From assembly GCA_017882055.1 (NCBI GenBank), contig JADGQE010000019.1, forward strand, positions 1 through 16,809: a stretch of DNA of 16,809 nucleotides, given 5' to 3'. Below the pieces are notes generated by a model. The model saw only the letters and a program-made list of their open reading frames with translations. It ran no database searches and was not told where the DNA came from. Made by a program: the position numbers and the translations under genes. How positions within the stretch are numbered: the first letter of the stretch is position 1; every line of letters starts with the position of its first letter. Positions 1 through 7,337 of this stretch are shown here, piece by piece. The stretch is from Thermoflexales bacterium. Its GTDB lineage: Bacteria; Chloroflexota; Anaerolineae; Fen-1058.

Positions 1-1043
1 TGATTGATTTCAAAGGGGCGGTGCTGTTGGTCTCGCACGATCGCGTGTTCCTCGATCGAGCCGTGAACCACATGCTGTATCTTGATCCGCATACCCGCAC
101 GTTGCGTTCTTACGTCGGTAATTACACCGGTTACCTGGAGCAGAGTCTGGCCGAGCACGAGCGACAACGGGAAGCGTATAAGCAGCAAGCAGCCGAAATC
201 CACCGCATGAAGCAAGACATCGCTCACACCCTTGAACAGGCCCGTTCCGTCGAGCGCAGCACGACGCCGCGTCAACCGAATGTGCGACGTGCCGCCAGGA
301 AAGTGGCGAATAAAGCGAAGTCCCGCGAAAAGAAACTGGACCGTTATCTGGATTCAGATGAACGAATCGATAAGCCCAAACTGCCGTGGCAGATGAAAGT
401 CGATTTCGGCGACTTGATGGAAAGCGGTAAAGACGTGCTGCGGCTGGAAGACGTTAGCGTGGGTTACGGCGATCGGATACTGCTGGGCAATGTGTCTTTG
501 TCGATCCGCCAGGGCGAACGTGTGGCATTGATTGGCGAGAACGGCAGCGGCAAATCGACGTTGATCAAAATGATCGTCGGACAGCTATCACCGGTGAAAG
601 GCAAGGTGCGGCTCGGTGCGAATGTGCGCGTGGGCTACTTCGCGCAGGAGCAAGATATACTTGATCCAGATTCGACACCGCTGCAAAGCCTGCAAGCCCG
701 CGTGCCCATGAACGATACCGAAGCGCGCAGTTTCTTGCATTACTTTTTGTTTACGGGTGATCAGCCGCTGGTGTCGAATAAGTCGCTATCGTATGGCGAA
801 CGGGCGCGCTTGATGCTGGCGTTGTTGGTAGCGCAGGGCTGCAACTTTCTATTGCTCGATGAGCCAATCAATCACCTCGACATTCCATCGCGCACGCAGT
901 TTGAGCAAGCCCTGGCGAACTTCGAAGGCACGGCGTTGGCCGTCGTCCACGATCGTTACTTCATTCAGGGCTTTGCCACGCGCATCTGGGCGGTAAAGGC
1001 CGGCGGATTGGCGGAGTATCTCGAATTGGCCGATGTGGGATAA
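1..1043 (+). CDS. ABC-F family ATPase, 3' part (gene starts before window)
   Basis: Soluble ABC-F protein: two ATPase domains on one chain without membrane segments, a family that acts on ribosomes (translation factors, antibiotic-resistance proteins) or has unknown targets. The frame is open from base 3, so the true start lies upstream; the GTG at 21 is internal. The window begins at the H-loop of the first ATPase domain (LLVSHDRVFLD), followed by a charged, probably coiled-coil linker (about 150-400). The second domain shows Walker A GENGSGKST (534-560), signature LSYGERARL (about 786-812), Walker B FLLLDEP with NHLD (about 846-880) and H-loop VVHDRYF. 'LSYGE' and 'DEPINHLD' fit ABC-F. The protein ends shortly after domain two, with no long C-terminal extension. 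The subfamily cannot be assigned from this part. No close downstream partner on the same strand. Confidence 0.93.
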   Translation, partial: IDFKGAVLLVSHDRVFLDRAVNHMLYLDPHTRTLRSYVGNYTGYLEQSLAEHERQREAYKQQAAEIHRMKQDIAHTLEQARSVERSTTPRQPNVRRAARKVANKAKSREKKLDRYLDSDERIDKPKLPWQMKVDFGDLMESGKDVLRLEDVSVGYGDRILLGNVSLSIRQGERVALIGENGSGKSTLIKMIVGQLSPVKGKVRLGANVRVGYFAQEQDILDPDSTPLQSLQARVPMNDTEARSFLHYFLFTGDQPLVSNKSLSYGERARLMLALLVAQGCNFLLLDEPINHLDIPSRTQFEQALANFEGTALAVVHDRYFIQGFATRIWAVKAGGLAEYLELADVG

Positions 1044-1047
1044 AACT

Positions 1048-1107
1048 ACAGAGTCACGGAGACATGGGGAAATCACCGAATCTCTGTGGTCTCCGTGTTC
1101 CCGTGGT
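1048..1107. repeat. Intergenic repeat of CACGGAGAC/CAGAG type
   Basis: Directly after the ABC-F stop. ACAGAG (1048-1053) and CACGGAGAC (1055-1063) recur as reverse complements CTCTGT (1082-1087) and GTCTCCGTG (1089-1097). The arms come in the same order, so they give competing hairpins and not one nested stem. Such 'CACGGAGACACAGAG'-like words are familiar as dispersed intergenic repeats in environmental bacteria (recollection, not checked). It could serve as a weak terminator, but there is no T-tract. Confidence 0.5.
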
Positions 1108-1110
1108 TAA

Positions 1111-1281
1111 GGTTTATCGGCTCTTCCGGGTTGAACGGGACGCTGCGCAGCCGGCGTGGCGCGAAGCGTGCCGGAACTACGGTTTGTAAGGTCGTAGCGA
1201 TGGCATCCCTACACCTGCACTGCTCCGCATCGCGGTGCAAGTGTGCCATCGCCCCGCCGAAGTCGGAAGAGCCGGTTTATC
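1111..1281. mobile_element. MITE-like element with 10-bp TIRs and 8-bp target duplication
   Basis: An element of 155 bp (1119-1273) begins with GGCTCTTCCG (1119-1128) and ends with its exact reverse complement CGGAAGAGCC (1264-1273). It is flanked by perfect 8-bp direct repeats GGTTTATC (1111-1118 and 1274-1281). Partial similarity of the ends goes on for about 14 more bases. The interior is palindromic: GATGGCA (1199-1205) with TGCCATC (1244-1250), and TGCAC (1216-1220) with GTGCA (1235-1239). There is no room for a transposase. The right direct repeat contains the stop codon of the minus-strand glycosylase gene, so insertion happened exactly at the end of that gene without shortening the protein. 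Confidence 0.75.
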
Positions 1282-2521
1282 GAAGTAGGTCTCGTTGCCA
1301 ACCATCTGGGATGCGTTTGCCGTACGCAATCTCGTTCGCGCCGAGAAACATGGCCAGGTCCTCGATGGCGCTGCGAATCGATCGGGCCGCGGCCCGCGTC
1401 AGCGGCGCATCGGGTTCGGCGTATACGGCGTTGATCGTCAAGCGTCCCTGTTCTCGATTCATCTGTGGATCGATGCGGCCGATCAATCGATCACCGCGCA
1501 AGATGGGCAGGACGTAGTAGCCGTACTGGCGTTTATGCGCGGGCACGTAAATTTCGATCGTGAAGTCGAAATTGAACAGCCGCTGCGTGCGCGCCCGATC
1601 GCAGATGAGATTGTCGAAGGGTGAAAGCAGCGTCGTGCGCGAAGCATCAAACTCACCGGCGCTGAGCTGATCGAGTAAAGGCGCATCAGCGGTGTGAACG
1701 TACCAATCGCCCGGCCAGATTGATCCTTCTTCGGCAATCTGCACACGTTCGATGCGGCCGGCCTTTTCGAGATCGCGCAGCGTCTTTGCCAGGTCGTCGT
1801 ATCGACCACGAATGAAATGTTGTTCGATCTGTTTCGGCGTGGCGATGCCCAGCGCCTTTAATGATTTCTGCGCCGCGCGATAAACGACTTCGCGGTGAGG
1901 CCATGTTTCACGCGGAGTCCAATCGGGTAAACAGCGCTCGCTCAAGTCCCATAGTTTCTGAAGGCCCGATCGACCCGCGACCATGATCTGGCCTTTGGTC
2001 CACAAGTAATCGAGCATCTGGCTAACATTGCGGCCGGAAGTCCAGCCGGTCGAATGCCATTCCGCCTGGGCCTTGTCTTCAAAGGCCCGCGCGGGCAGGG
2101 GACCATTGCGCCGCAGCTCGCCGAGAAGGTGGCGGCGCAGACTTTCGTTTTCGGTGAGCCAGATGCGGAAGCGTTGATCGCGCGCCGTGGTGGCTTCGCC
2201 GGTCGCATAACGTTGCATCAATCTGCGATGGATTGGATAATCTTCGGTCAGCACAATTGAGGCGGCGTGGGCCCAGTATTCAAAGAGCGTGCGATCAGTC
2301 CATAGCAACTGATCGAGTTCGGCCAGATCATAGTTGCCGATGCGGCTCCAGAGGACCAGCCGATGCGATCTTGCTACGGCGCTGATCGGATCAAGTTGCA
2401 GGCAGCCGAGATCGCGTACAATTTCAAGAATGCCCGCGGCATCGGGTGAAGGCCGCTGTCCAACCAATCGCTGCCTGGTGATGGCCAGCTGTCGAACGAG
2501 GGTTGAGGAAAACGTTCGCAT
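1277..2521 (-). CDS. YcaQ/AlkX-type DNA glycosylase (winged-helix, HTH_42 family)
   Basis: Belongs to the HTH_42 / YcaQ-AlkZ superfamily, whose studied members excise bulky alkylated bases or unhook interstrand crosslinks. The catalytic QxD/QxQ motif appears as Q-L-D in 'LQLDPI', followed by 'RSHRLVLWSRIG' and 'EYWAHAASI', as in the YcaQ branch. Length is about 414 residues, usual for the family. The chosen start is the ATG at 2521, with AAGGTG 12 nt upstream; a GTG at 2536 five codons earlier is possible but has AAGG directly against it. An extended -10 (TGCTATAAT, 2560-2568) fits a short leader. The stop codon lies inside the target duplication of the adjacent MITE. The assignment to the crosslink branch rests on the QLD motif and general similarity. 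Confidence 0.88.
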   Translation of the reverse strand: MRTFSSTLVRQLAITRQRLVGQRPSPDAAGILEIVRDLGCLQLDPISAVARSHRLVLWSRIGNYDLAELDQLLWTDRTLFEYWAHAASIVLTEDYPIHRRLMQRYATGEATTARDQRFRIWLTENESLRRHLLGELRRNGPLPARAFEDKAQAEWHSTGWTSGRNVSQMLDYLWTKGQIMVAGRSGLQKLWDLSERCLPDWTPRETWPHREVVYRAAQKSLKALGIATPKQIEQHFIRGRYDDLAKTLRDLEKAGRIERVQIAEEGSIWPGDWYVHTADAPLLDQLSAGEFDASRTTLLSPFDNLICDRARTQRLFNFDFTIEIYVPAHKRQYGYYVLPILRGDRLIGRIDPQMNREQGRLTINAVYAEPDAPLTRAAARSIRSAIEDLAMFLGANEIAYGKRIPDGWQRDLLR

Positions 2522-2537
2522 GAGGGATTGTCGCACC

Positions 2538-2566
2538 TTGTGGTAAAGTTGTGCGCTGGATTATAG
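2538..2566 (+). promoter_or_regulatory. Candidate promoter of the 2603-5384 gene run
   Basis: TTGTGG (2538-2543), a 17-bp spacer and TTATAG (2561-2566) sit 36 bp before the ATG of the phosphoesterase gene. The boxes are moderate matches, but spacing and position are right and no other gene lies between. Confidence 0.4.
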
Positions 2567-2568
2567 CA
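2560..2568 (-). promoter_or_regulatory. Extended -10 promoter of the glycosylase gene
   Basis: Read on the minus strand, TGCTATAAT is a perfect -10 with the TGn extension. The -35 region 17 bp upstream is poor, as is usual for extended -10 promoters. It overlaps the divergent promoter for the metallophosphoesterase gene. Confidence 0.5.
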
Positions 2569-2602
2569 GAGATACTGACTGAATGTTTTGGAGAATGATT
2601 TA

Positions 2603-3451
2603 ATGAAACTAGCCGTGTTAGCTGATGTTCACGCCAACTTCGCTGCGTTAGAAGCGGTGGCGGCGCAATTGGAGAAGTGGCGGCCCGATTGGGTGATCGT
2701 GGCTGGCGATCTCGTGAATCGCGGCCCGCGCCCGCTGGAGTGCTTGCGTTTCGTGCAGGACAAGATGCGAACCGCCGGTTGGCTGACGGTGCTGGGCAAT
2801 CACGAGGAGTATGTGATGACTCACGCGCACCCTGAGACGCCGCGCAGCGGAGCGCAGTTCGATCTGCGCTCCGCATCTTTCTGGACCTTTCAGCAGTTGA
2901 AGGGTGATGTGTCGGCTTTGGCTGCAATGCCTCTGCAGCAAAATGGCCTTGCACCGGACGGCAGCACCTTCCGTGTGGTGCATGCCTCGATGGGCGGCAC
3001 CCGCGCTGGAATTTACACTTACGCGCCGGACGATGTTTTGCGTCGATTGATCGATCCGCCGCCGGTGTTGTTGTGCGTGGGTCATACGCATAAACCGTTG
3101 ATCCGCCGTATCGATCGAACGCTGGTCGTCAACGTCGGGGCAGTGGGTTTGCCGTTCGATGGCGATCTGCGTGCCAGCTACGGCCAGTTGACGTGGCGCG
3201 ACAACGAATGGCAGGCCGAGATCGTCAGATTGGAGTATGATCGGCGGCGGGCCGATCGCGACTTTGAGGCTACGGGCTTCATGGATCAGTCGGGCGCGTT
3301 CGCACCACTGATCCGCAAAGAACTGCACCTGGCTCAATCTCAGCTGTATGAATGGGCGCAGCAATACGAAGCGCCGGTGTTAGCCGGTGAACTCACGCTC
3401 AATGAGTCGGTGCGCCGATTCTTGACTGACGATGGGTGTGCATCTGTGTAA
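2603..3451 (+). CDS. Calcineurin-like metallophosphoesterase (YfcE/ApaH-like)
   Basis: Cytosolic two-metal phosphoesterase of the Metallophos_2 type. All signature blocks are present in order: DVH (D8, H10), GDLVNRG (D36), GNHE (N66, H67), a VVH block (H127) and GHTHKP (H161, H163), then 'VVNVGAVGLP' as in the YfcE/ApaH-related group. The last 90 or so residues form a helical extension of unknown role. The start is the ATG at 2603 because GGAG lies 9 nt upstream at 2590-2593; an in-frame TTG at 2588 has no such support. The substrate cannot be read from the sequence; relatives include cyclic-nucleotide, dinucleotide and protein phosphatases. First gene of a close-packed run that continues with the NUDIX gene after 20 bp. 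Confidence 0.9.
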   Translation: MKLAVLADVHANFAALEAVAAQLEKWRPDWVIVAGDLVNRGPRPLECLRFVQDKMRTAGWLTVLGNHEEYVMTHAHPETPRSGAQFDLRSASFWTFQQLKGDVSALAAMPLQQNGLAPDGSTFRVVHASMGGTRAGIYTYAPDDVLRRLIDPPPVLLCVGHTHKPLIRRIDRTLVVNVGAVGLPFDGDLRASYGQLTWRDNEWQAEIVRLEYDRRRADRDFEATGFMDQSGAFAPLIRKELHLAQSQLYEWAQQYEAPVLAGELTLNESVRRFLTDDGCASV

Positions 3452-3471
3452 CCCGTGGTGAAAGAGGGTGA

Positions 3472-3909
3472 ATGATGAAGCGCGGCATTGATTACATTGG
3501 CGTCGGAGTGGGCGTGATCGTCGTCGATAAAAAGGGCCGGTTATTTCTGGCACGGCGCGGTCCGCTTGCGAAGAACGAACGCGGCCTGTGGGAATTTCCC
3601 GGCGGCTCGGTCGAGTTTGGCGAAAAATTAGTCGATGCGCTCAAGCGTGAAGTGCGCGAAGAATATGGTATCGAGATCGAAGTGCGCCACTTGCTGGATG
3701 TGGCCGATCACATTTTGCCGGACGAAGGCCAGCACTGGGTGTCGCCGACTTACGTGTGCGCTATCACGTCGGGCGAGCCTCAGATCCTGGAACCCGGCAA
3801 GTGCACCGAAATCGGCTGGTTCGATCCGGCTGATGTGCCATCGGATCTCACCGTGATCACGCGCGAGAATCTTCAACATTATCTTCAACTGATCGACATC
3901 TCTGCCTGA
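3472..3909 (+). CDS. NUDIX hydrolase
   Basis: Small (145 residues) NUDIX pyrophosphohydrolase. The NUDIX box is complete at residues 45-67: G, five residues, E51, seven residues, REVREEYGI. This gives the Mg-binding helix-loop-helix that cleaves nucleoside diphosphates linked to other groups. The N-terminal strand 'GVGVIVVDKKGRLFLARR' and 'LWEFPGG' are typical of MutT-like or NUDT15-like housecleaning enzymes, but the substrate is not determinable. A purine-rich GAGGGTG site precedes the ATG at 3472; a second ATG follows at once at 3475. The stop overlaps the ribosome binding site of the next gene, which suggests translation as one message with its neighbours. Confidence 0.92.
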   Translation: MMKRGIDYIGVGVGVIVVDKKGRLFLARRGPLAKNERGLWEFPGGSVEFGEKLVDALKREVREEYGIEIEVRHLLDVADHILPDEGQHWVSPTYVCAITSGEPQILEPGKCTEIGWFDPADVPSDLTVITRENLQHYLQLIDISA

Positions 3910-3918
3910 GGCCGAATT

Positions 3919-4338
3919 TTGTCCAGCGATCAATTTCACTTCTCGATCCCTATTCGCGTGCGCTTCCGTGATCTGGATGCATTCGGGCACGTCAATAATG
4001 CTGTATTTTTCACGTATCTGGAAATGGCGCGCTCTGACTACTTCGAGCGACTTGGATTGCTCCAAGGCGACTTCCCGGCCGTGTTCTTTATCATTGCCGA
4101 AGCGACTTGCCAGTTCAAAGTGCCGATCCAGATGCATACCCGGCTGATCGTCAAGACGCGTGTGGCTAACATCGGCAATTCGAGTTTTGTCATGGAGTAT
4201 CAGTTAGTGGATCAGGCGACCGATCAGATTATGGCGGTCGGGCGGACAGTCAATGTGATGTATGATTACACTGCCGGTCGCAGCGTGCCGATGCCAGACG
4301 ATTGGCGCGCAACCATTGAGGCGTTTGAGGGACCATAA
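3919..4338 (+). CDS. Hotdog-fold acyl-CoA thioesterase (4HBT/YbgC-FadM-like)
   Basis: 139-residue single hotdog domain. The active-site block 'RDLDAFGHVNN' (D20, H24, N26-N27) followed by 'FFTYLEMAR' is that of 4-hydroxybenzoyl-CoA thioesterase-like proteins, which hydrolyse acyl-CoA thioesters as tetramers in the cytosol. The acyl chain is not predictable. The start is the TTG at 3919: TGAGG (3907-3911), which includes the upstream NUDIX stop, lies 7 nt before it, and no other start would keep the first strand. The stop overlaps the next gene by one base (TAATG), so the two are probably translationally coupled. Confidence 0.9.
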   Translation: MSSDQFHFSIPIRVRFRDLDAFGHVNNAVFFTYLEMARSDYFERLGLLQGDFPAVFFIIAEATCQFKVPIQMHTRLIVKTRVANIGNSSFVMEYQLVDQATDQIMAVGRTVNVMYDYTAGRSVPMPDDWRATIEAFEGP

Positions 4339-5384
4339 TGCCCGCTACCTTGTCCGCTGATCGAATCGATGCACAGCTGTGCTATCTACTTGTCACGCCC
4401 ATCGGCCCGGTCGCGTCGGCGAATTCCCCCGAGGCGATTCAGCGCCGCCTGCGTGACGCGCCTTACTTTACACCCACCGACATCGACATACGCTTGATCG
4501 GTTCAGAGGCGATCGATGTGGAAGGTGTGCGTGTTTCGATTCTGCGCCAGTCGTTTGACGGCCTGGCGCAAATGGCCGAGTGCCACTTCACGCTGCCGGA
4601 TGTTTTGAGCGTGGATACATTGCAAGTCAAGGCGCGGGTACAGGCGGGCTTGAAAGCGCGTTTGATCGGGGATCAGCAGGCTTTGAGCAACATGACCGAA
4701 GAGTATATGGTGCTGATGTTCAAAACGATCGAGGGCACCCCCGATGAATTCCTCGATCGCAAAGGGCAAGCGTTGGCGCGTTTTATTCGCTCACAGCGTG
4801 AAGTTTTTGGCCCGCTTGAAATTGAACAAATTCTGGCATCCCGTGTGCGGTATTCCCATGCCGACTTGATCGTCGTCGATTGGGAAGGGGCCGTGATCAT
4901 CTCGCCCGAAGAGGATTTTCAATCCGACATCGAACTGCTCAAGATCGGCAATTACCAGTTGCTGCGCTATCGCCTCCTCGATCAGACCCTCGAGCGGAAC
5001 TTGCAGACGGTCAGTGATAACTTACAGACGGGTACACGTGCCTCGTTGCTGCCCAATCGGCCGAAACGCGTGCTGCGCCAGGTGATTGAGCAGCGGCTTG
5101 AAATCATGCTCGACTTCGAGAAGATCGATCAAAGCCTGCTGTTGATCGGCGACTGGTATACGGCCAAAGTCTACAAAGTCATCTACGAAGAGTTCTACCT
5201 CGACGAGTGGAAGAGTGCGATTCGATCGAAATTGGACAACCTGGAATCGATCGTGCAGATCATTCAAGAGAACTTCACGTTTTCGTGGTCGCGGTTTCTG
5301 GAGATGGTGCAGATCGCCGGCTGGTTGCTGCTGCTGGTCGGTTACTTCGTTTTGTATTTCCTCGAAGCGAGCAAGGGCAAATGA
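4338..5384 (+). CDS. Uncharacterised protein with one C-terminal membrane anchor
   Basis: 348 residues, not firmly recognised. Most of the chain is soluble with mixed strands and long amphipathic helices; one hydrophobic segment at about residues 325-342 (GWLLLLVGYFVLYFLE) ends it, leaving a few charged residues, so it looks tail-anchored with the bulk in the cytoplasm. The helical C-terminal half (ELLKIGNYQLLRYRLLD, DWYTAKVYKVIYEEFYLDE) loosely recalls the DUF155/RMD1 family, which also ends in a membrane helix; this is a weak impression and not an assignment. ATG overlaps the thioesterase stop by one base, tying it to that gene. A hairpin follows the stop. Confidence 0.75.
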   Translation: MPATLSADRIDAQLCYLLVTPIGPVASANSPEAIQRRLRDAPYFTPTDIDIRLIGSEAIDVEGVRVSILRQSFDGLAQMAECHFTLPDVLSVDTLQVKARVQAGLKARLIGDQQALSNMTEEYMVLMFKTIEGTPDEFLDRKGQALARFIRSQREVFGPLEIEQILASRVRYSHADLIVVDWEGAVIISPEEDFQSDIELLKIGNYQLLRYRLLDQTLERNLQTVSDNLQTGTRASLLPNRPKRVLRQVIEQRLEIMLDFEKIDQSLLLIGDWYTAKVYKVIYEEFYLDEWKSAIRSKLDNLESIVQIIQENFTFSWSRFLEMVQIAGWLLLLVGYFVLYFLEASKGK

Positions 5385-5414
5385 AAAGCCTGCGAGGCGC
5401 GAAGTCTCGCAGGC
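5384..5414 (-). terminator. Intrinsic terminator after cysE
   Basis: Perfect 9-bp stem GCCTGCGAG (5388-5396) / CTCGCAGGC (5406-5414) with a 9-nt loop. Read on the minus strand it is followed by TTTTCATTT, so it suits the cysK-cysE transcript. On the plus strand there is no T-tract, but the hairpin may still slow transcripts arriving from the 2603-5384 run. Confidence 0.65.
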
Positions 5415-5444
5415 CTATCGGTGACTGGCTCCACGCGCCGACAG

Positions 5445-6146
5445 CTAAATCGCAAAGTCTTCGCCGCGCCACACCCCGGCCTCCGGCAGGTGAACATCCT
5501 CGTGCTCGACGTGGCCATCGACGCGGCGCTCCAGTTCGTCGACGCGAGCCAGCAGTGATTGCAATGTGACACCGACGAGATCAGGCAACAGCGAATGTTC
5601 CAGATCAGGCCGATCCTTCGCCGTATGCGGCCGGCTGCGCGCGATGTTTTGGCCTGGCACCCCGACGACGACCGAGTTCGTCGGGACGGATTTCACGACG
5701 ACGGCGTTCGCGCCGATGCGGCTGTCATGACCGATGGTGATCGGGCCGAGAATCTTGGCGCCTGCGCCGACGGTGACCCGATCGCCCAGCGTCGGATGGC
5801 GCTTGCCCTTTTGCCAACTGGTGCCACCCAAAGTGACGGTGTGATACAGGGTCACGTCCGAGCCGAGTTCAGCGGTCTCGCCGATGACGACGCCCATGCC
5901 GTGATCGATGAACAGGCCGGGACCGATCTGTGCGCCGGGATGAATTTCGATGCCGGTGAACCAACGTATGATTTGCGAGAGGTAGCGGCCTAATACTTTA
6001 AAACCATGTCTCCACAGCCAATGCGTGAGGCGATAACCCCAGATGGCATAGAGACCTGGATAGCACAGTAACACTTCGGGCACGCTGCGTGCTGCCGGAT
6101 CGCGATCGAACACGGATTGAATATCACGACGAAGTGTGTTGAACAT
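5445..6146 (-). CDS. cysE: Serine O-acetyltransferase
   Basis: Acetylates L-serine with acetyl-CoA to O-acetylserine, the substrate of the cysteine synthase encoded just upstream. 233 residues: a short helical N-terminus as in Bacillus-type short CysE (no long trimerising domain), then the left-handed beta helix with IEIHPGAQIG, LFIDHGMGVVIGE (catalytic H82), TLGGTSWQKGKRHPTLGD and ITIGHDSRIGANAVV. After the hexapeptide domain (about residue 170) there is a C-terminal tail of about 60 residues with a short coiled coil (LLARVDELERRV), not part of the core enzyme. The start is the ATG at 6146: AGAGG lies 5 nt upstream; an in-frame start 12 codons earlier would run into the intergenic palindrome. 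Second gene of the cysK-cysE operon, separated by 86 bp. Confidence 0.95.
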   Translation of the reverse strand: MFNTLRRDIQSVFDRDPAARSVPEVLLCYPGLYAIWGYRLTHWLWRHGFKVLGRYLSQIIRWFTGIEIHPGAQIGPGLFIDHGMGVVIGETAELGSDVTLYHTVTLGGTSWQKGKRHPTLGDRVTVGAGAKILGPITIGHDSRIGANAVVVKSVPTNSVVVGVPGQNIARSRPHTAKDRPDLEHSLLPDLVGVTLQSLLARVDELERRVDGHVEHEDVHLPEAGVWRGEDFAI

Positions 6147-6168
6147 GCTCACCTCTGAGTTGCGAAGT

Positions 6169-6214
6169 AAACAAGTAGACAAGGATCATCCTTCGACTCC
6201 TTATCTACTTGTTT
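6169..6214. repeat. 17-bp inverted repeat between cysK and cysE
   Basis: Arms 6169-6185 (AAACAAGTAGACAAGGA) and 6198-6214 pair over 17 bp with a single mismatch, which becomes a G-U wobble in the minus-strand RNA; the loop is 12 nt. A degenerate extra copy of one arm (CAAGTGGACGAGG on the minus strand) follows the cysK stop. There is no T-tract next to the stem on the minus strand, so a terminator is unlikely; a processing or stability hairpin, or a dispersed palindrome, fits better. Confidence 0.65.
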
Positions 6215-6232
6215 CCTCGTCCACTTGATTTT

Positions 6233-7165
6233 TTAGTCCGCCAGATTCGCAAACAAAGCGGTGCTCAGGTATCGCTCACCAAAGGAGGGGATGATCACGA
6301 CGATTAGTTTTCCGGCGTTCTCAGGTCGCCTGGCGACTTGCAGAGCCGCCCACGTCGCTGCGCCGGACGAGATACCGACCAGCAATCCTTCTTCCTTCGC
6401 CATGCGGCGGGCGATTTCAAAAGCGTCGTCGTTCTTGACACGGATGATCTCGTCATAGATTTTGGTATTGAGAACATCCGGCACAAAACCTGCGCCGATG
6501 CCTTGAATGGGATGCGGCCCTTTAGGGCTGCCCGACAATACGGCCGAAGCATCCGGCTCAACGGCGATGGCTTTGAACGATGGCTTGCGTGACTTGATTA
6601 CTTCACCCACGCCCGTGATCGTGCCACCGGTACCGATGCCCGAGACGAGGAAGTCGACTTTGCCATCGGTGTCGCGCCAGATTTCCTCGGCCGTGGTCGT
6701 GCGATGAATCTCCGGATTGGCCGGATTCTTGAATTGCTGCGGAATGAAGTAACGCGAATCGGAAGCGGCCAATTCTTCAGCCTTCGCAATCGCGCCAGGC
6801 ATACCGCCTGAGCCGGGTGTCAGGATCAGTTCTGCGCCGTAAGCGCGCAGCAACATGCGCCGTTCCTTGCTCATGGTGTCCGGCATGACGAATGCGCATT
6901 TGTAGCCGCGCGCCGCGCAAACCATCGCCAGGGCGATGCCAGTATTGCCGCTGGTGGGTTCCAGGATAATCGTGTCCGGTTTGATCTTGCCTGCTTTTTC
7001 GGCAGCATCGATCATCGATGCGCCGATACGATCCTTGACGCTGTGTGCTGGATTATAGAATTCCAATTTGGCGACGACATCGGCGACTGCACCTTCCGTC
7101 AGGCGGCGAAGTCGCACCAGCGGAGTATTGCCAATCAATTCTGTGACATCATTTGCGATTTTCAT
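6233..7165 (-). CDS. cysK: Cysteine synthase (O-acetylserine sulfhydrylase)
   Basis: PLP enzyme that makes L-cysteine from O-acetylserine and sulfide. 310 residues, normal family length. The PLP lysine is K44 in NPAHSVKDR; TSGNTG (71-76) is the substrate loop, GTGGTITGVG (178-187) binds the cofactor phosphate, and the C-terminal PSFGERYLST block is typical of CysK. The ATG at 7165 is chosen since GGGAG lies 6-8 nt upstream and the protein then starts like CysK; the frame stays open further upstream, but that stretch is the leader RNA. It heads an operon with cysE, so both steps from serine to cysteine are encoded together. Expression is probably controlled by the leader at 7166-7463. Confidence 0.96.
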   Translation of the reverse strand: MKIANDVTELIGNTPLVRLRRLTEGAVADVVAKLEFYNPAHSVKDRIGASMIDAAEKAGKIKPDTIILEPTSGNTGIALAMVCAARGYKCAFVMPDTMSKERRMLLRAYGAELILTPGSGGMPGAIAKAEELAASDSRYFIPQQFKNPANPEIHRTTTAEEIWRDTDGKVDFLVSGIGTGGTITGVGEVIKSRKPSFKAIAVEPDASAVLSGSPKGPHPIQGIGAGFVPDVLNTKIYDEIIRVKNDDAFEIARRMAKEEGLLVGISSGAATWAALQVARRPENAGKLIVVIIPSFGERYLSTALFANLAD

Positions 7166-7203
7166 TTTTGTCTCCCAAGAAGTGTGTGATTTTTGTTGTG
7201 CAG

Positions 7204-7245
7204 CAAAATCAAAACAGCGCCACCGGATAGATCGGTGACGCTGTT
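7204..7245 (-). terminator. Attenuator terminator upstream of cysK
   Basis: On the minus strand a 13-bp stem AACAGCGTCACCG / CGGTGGCGCTGTT (7233-7245 with 7213-7225), one wobble pair, 7-nt loop, is followed by TTTTGATTTT. It stands about 40 nt before the cysK start codon and inside the transcript, so it must act as a conditional terminator. Confidence 0.78.
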
Positions 7246-7337
7246 GATACGACCAATGATGCGCTAGGACTGCGCAGTGGCTCACCGACCTGTCCGCTTC
7301 GAGCAGCGGAAAACGGTGGGCCTCGTGTGACGATCGG

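Noticed and set aside
1243..2536. Several plus-strand and alternative minus-strand open frames over the glycosylase gene
   Set aside because: They are antisense or shifted shadows of a full-length gene with a clear family match, and they have Arg/Pro-rich, non-protein-like composition.
2648..3364. Long 238-codon minus-strand frame opposite the phosphoesterase gene
   Set aside because: The plus-strand frame carries every metallophosphoesterase motif; the antisense frame shows no fold-like pattern and no ribosome binding site.
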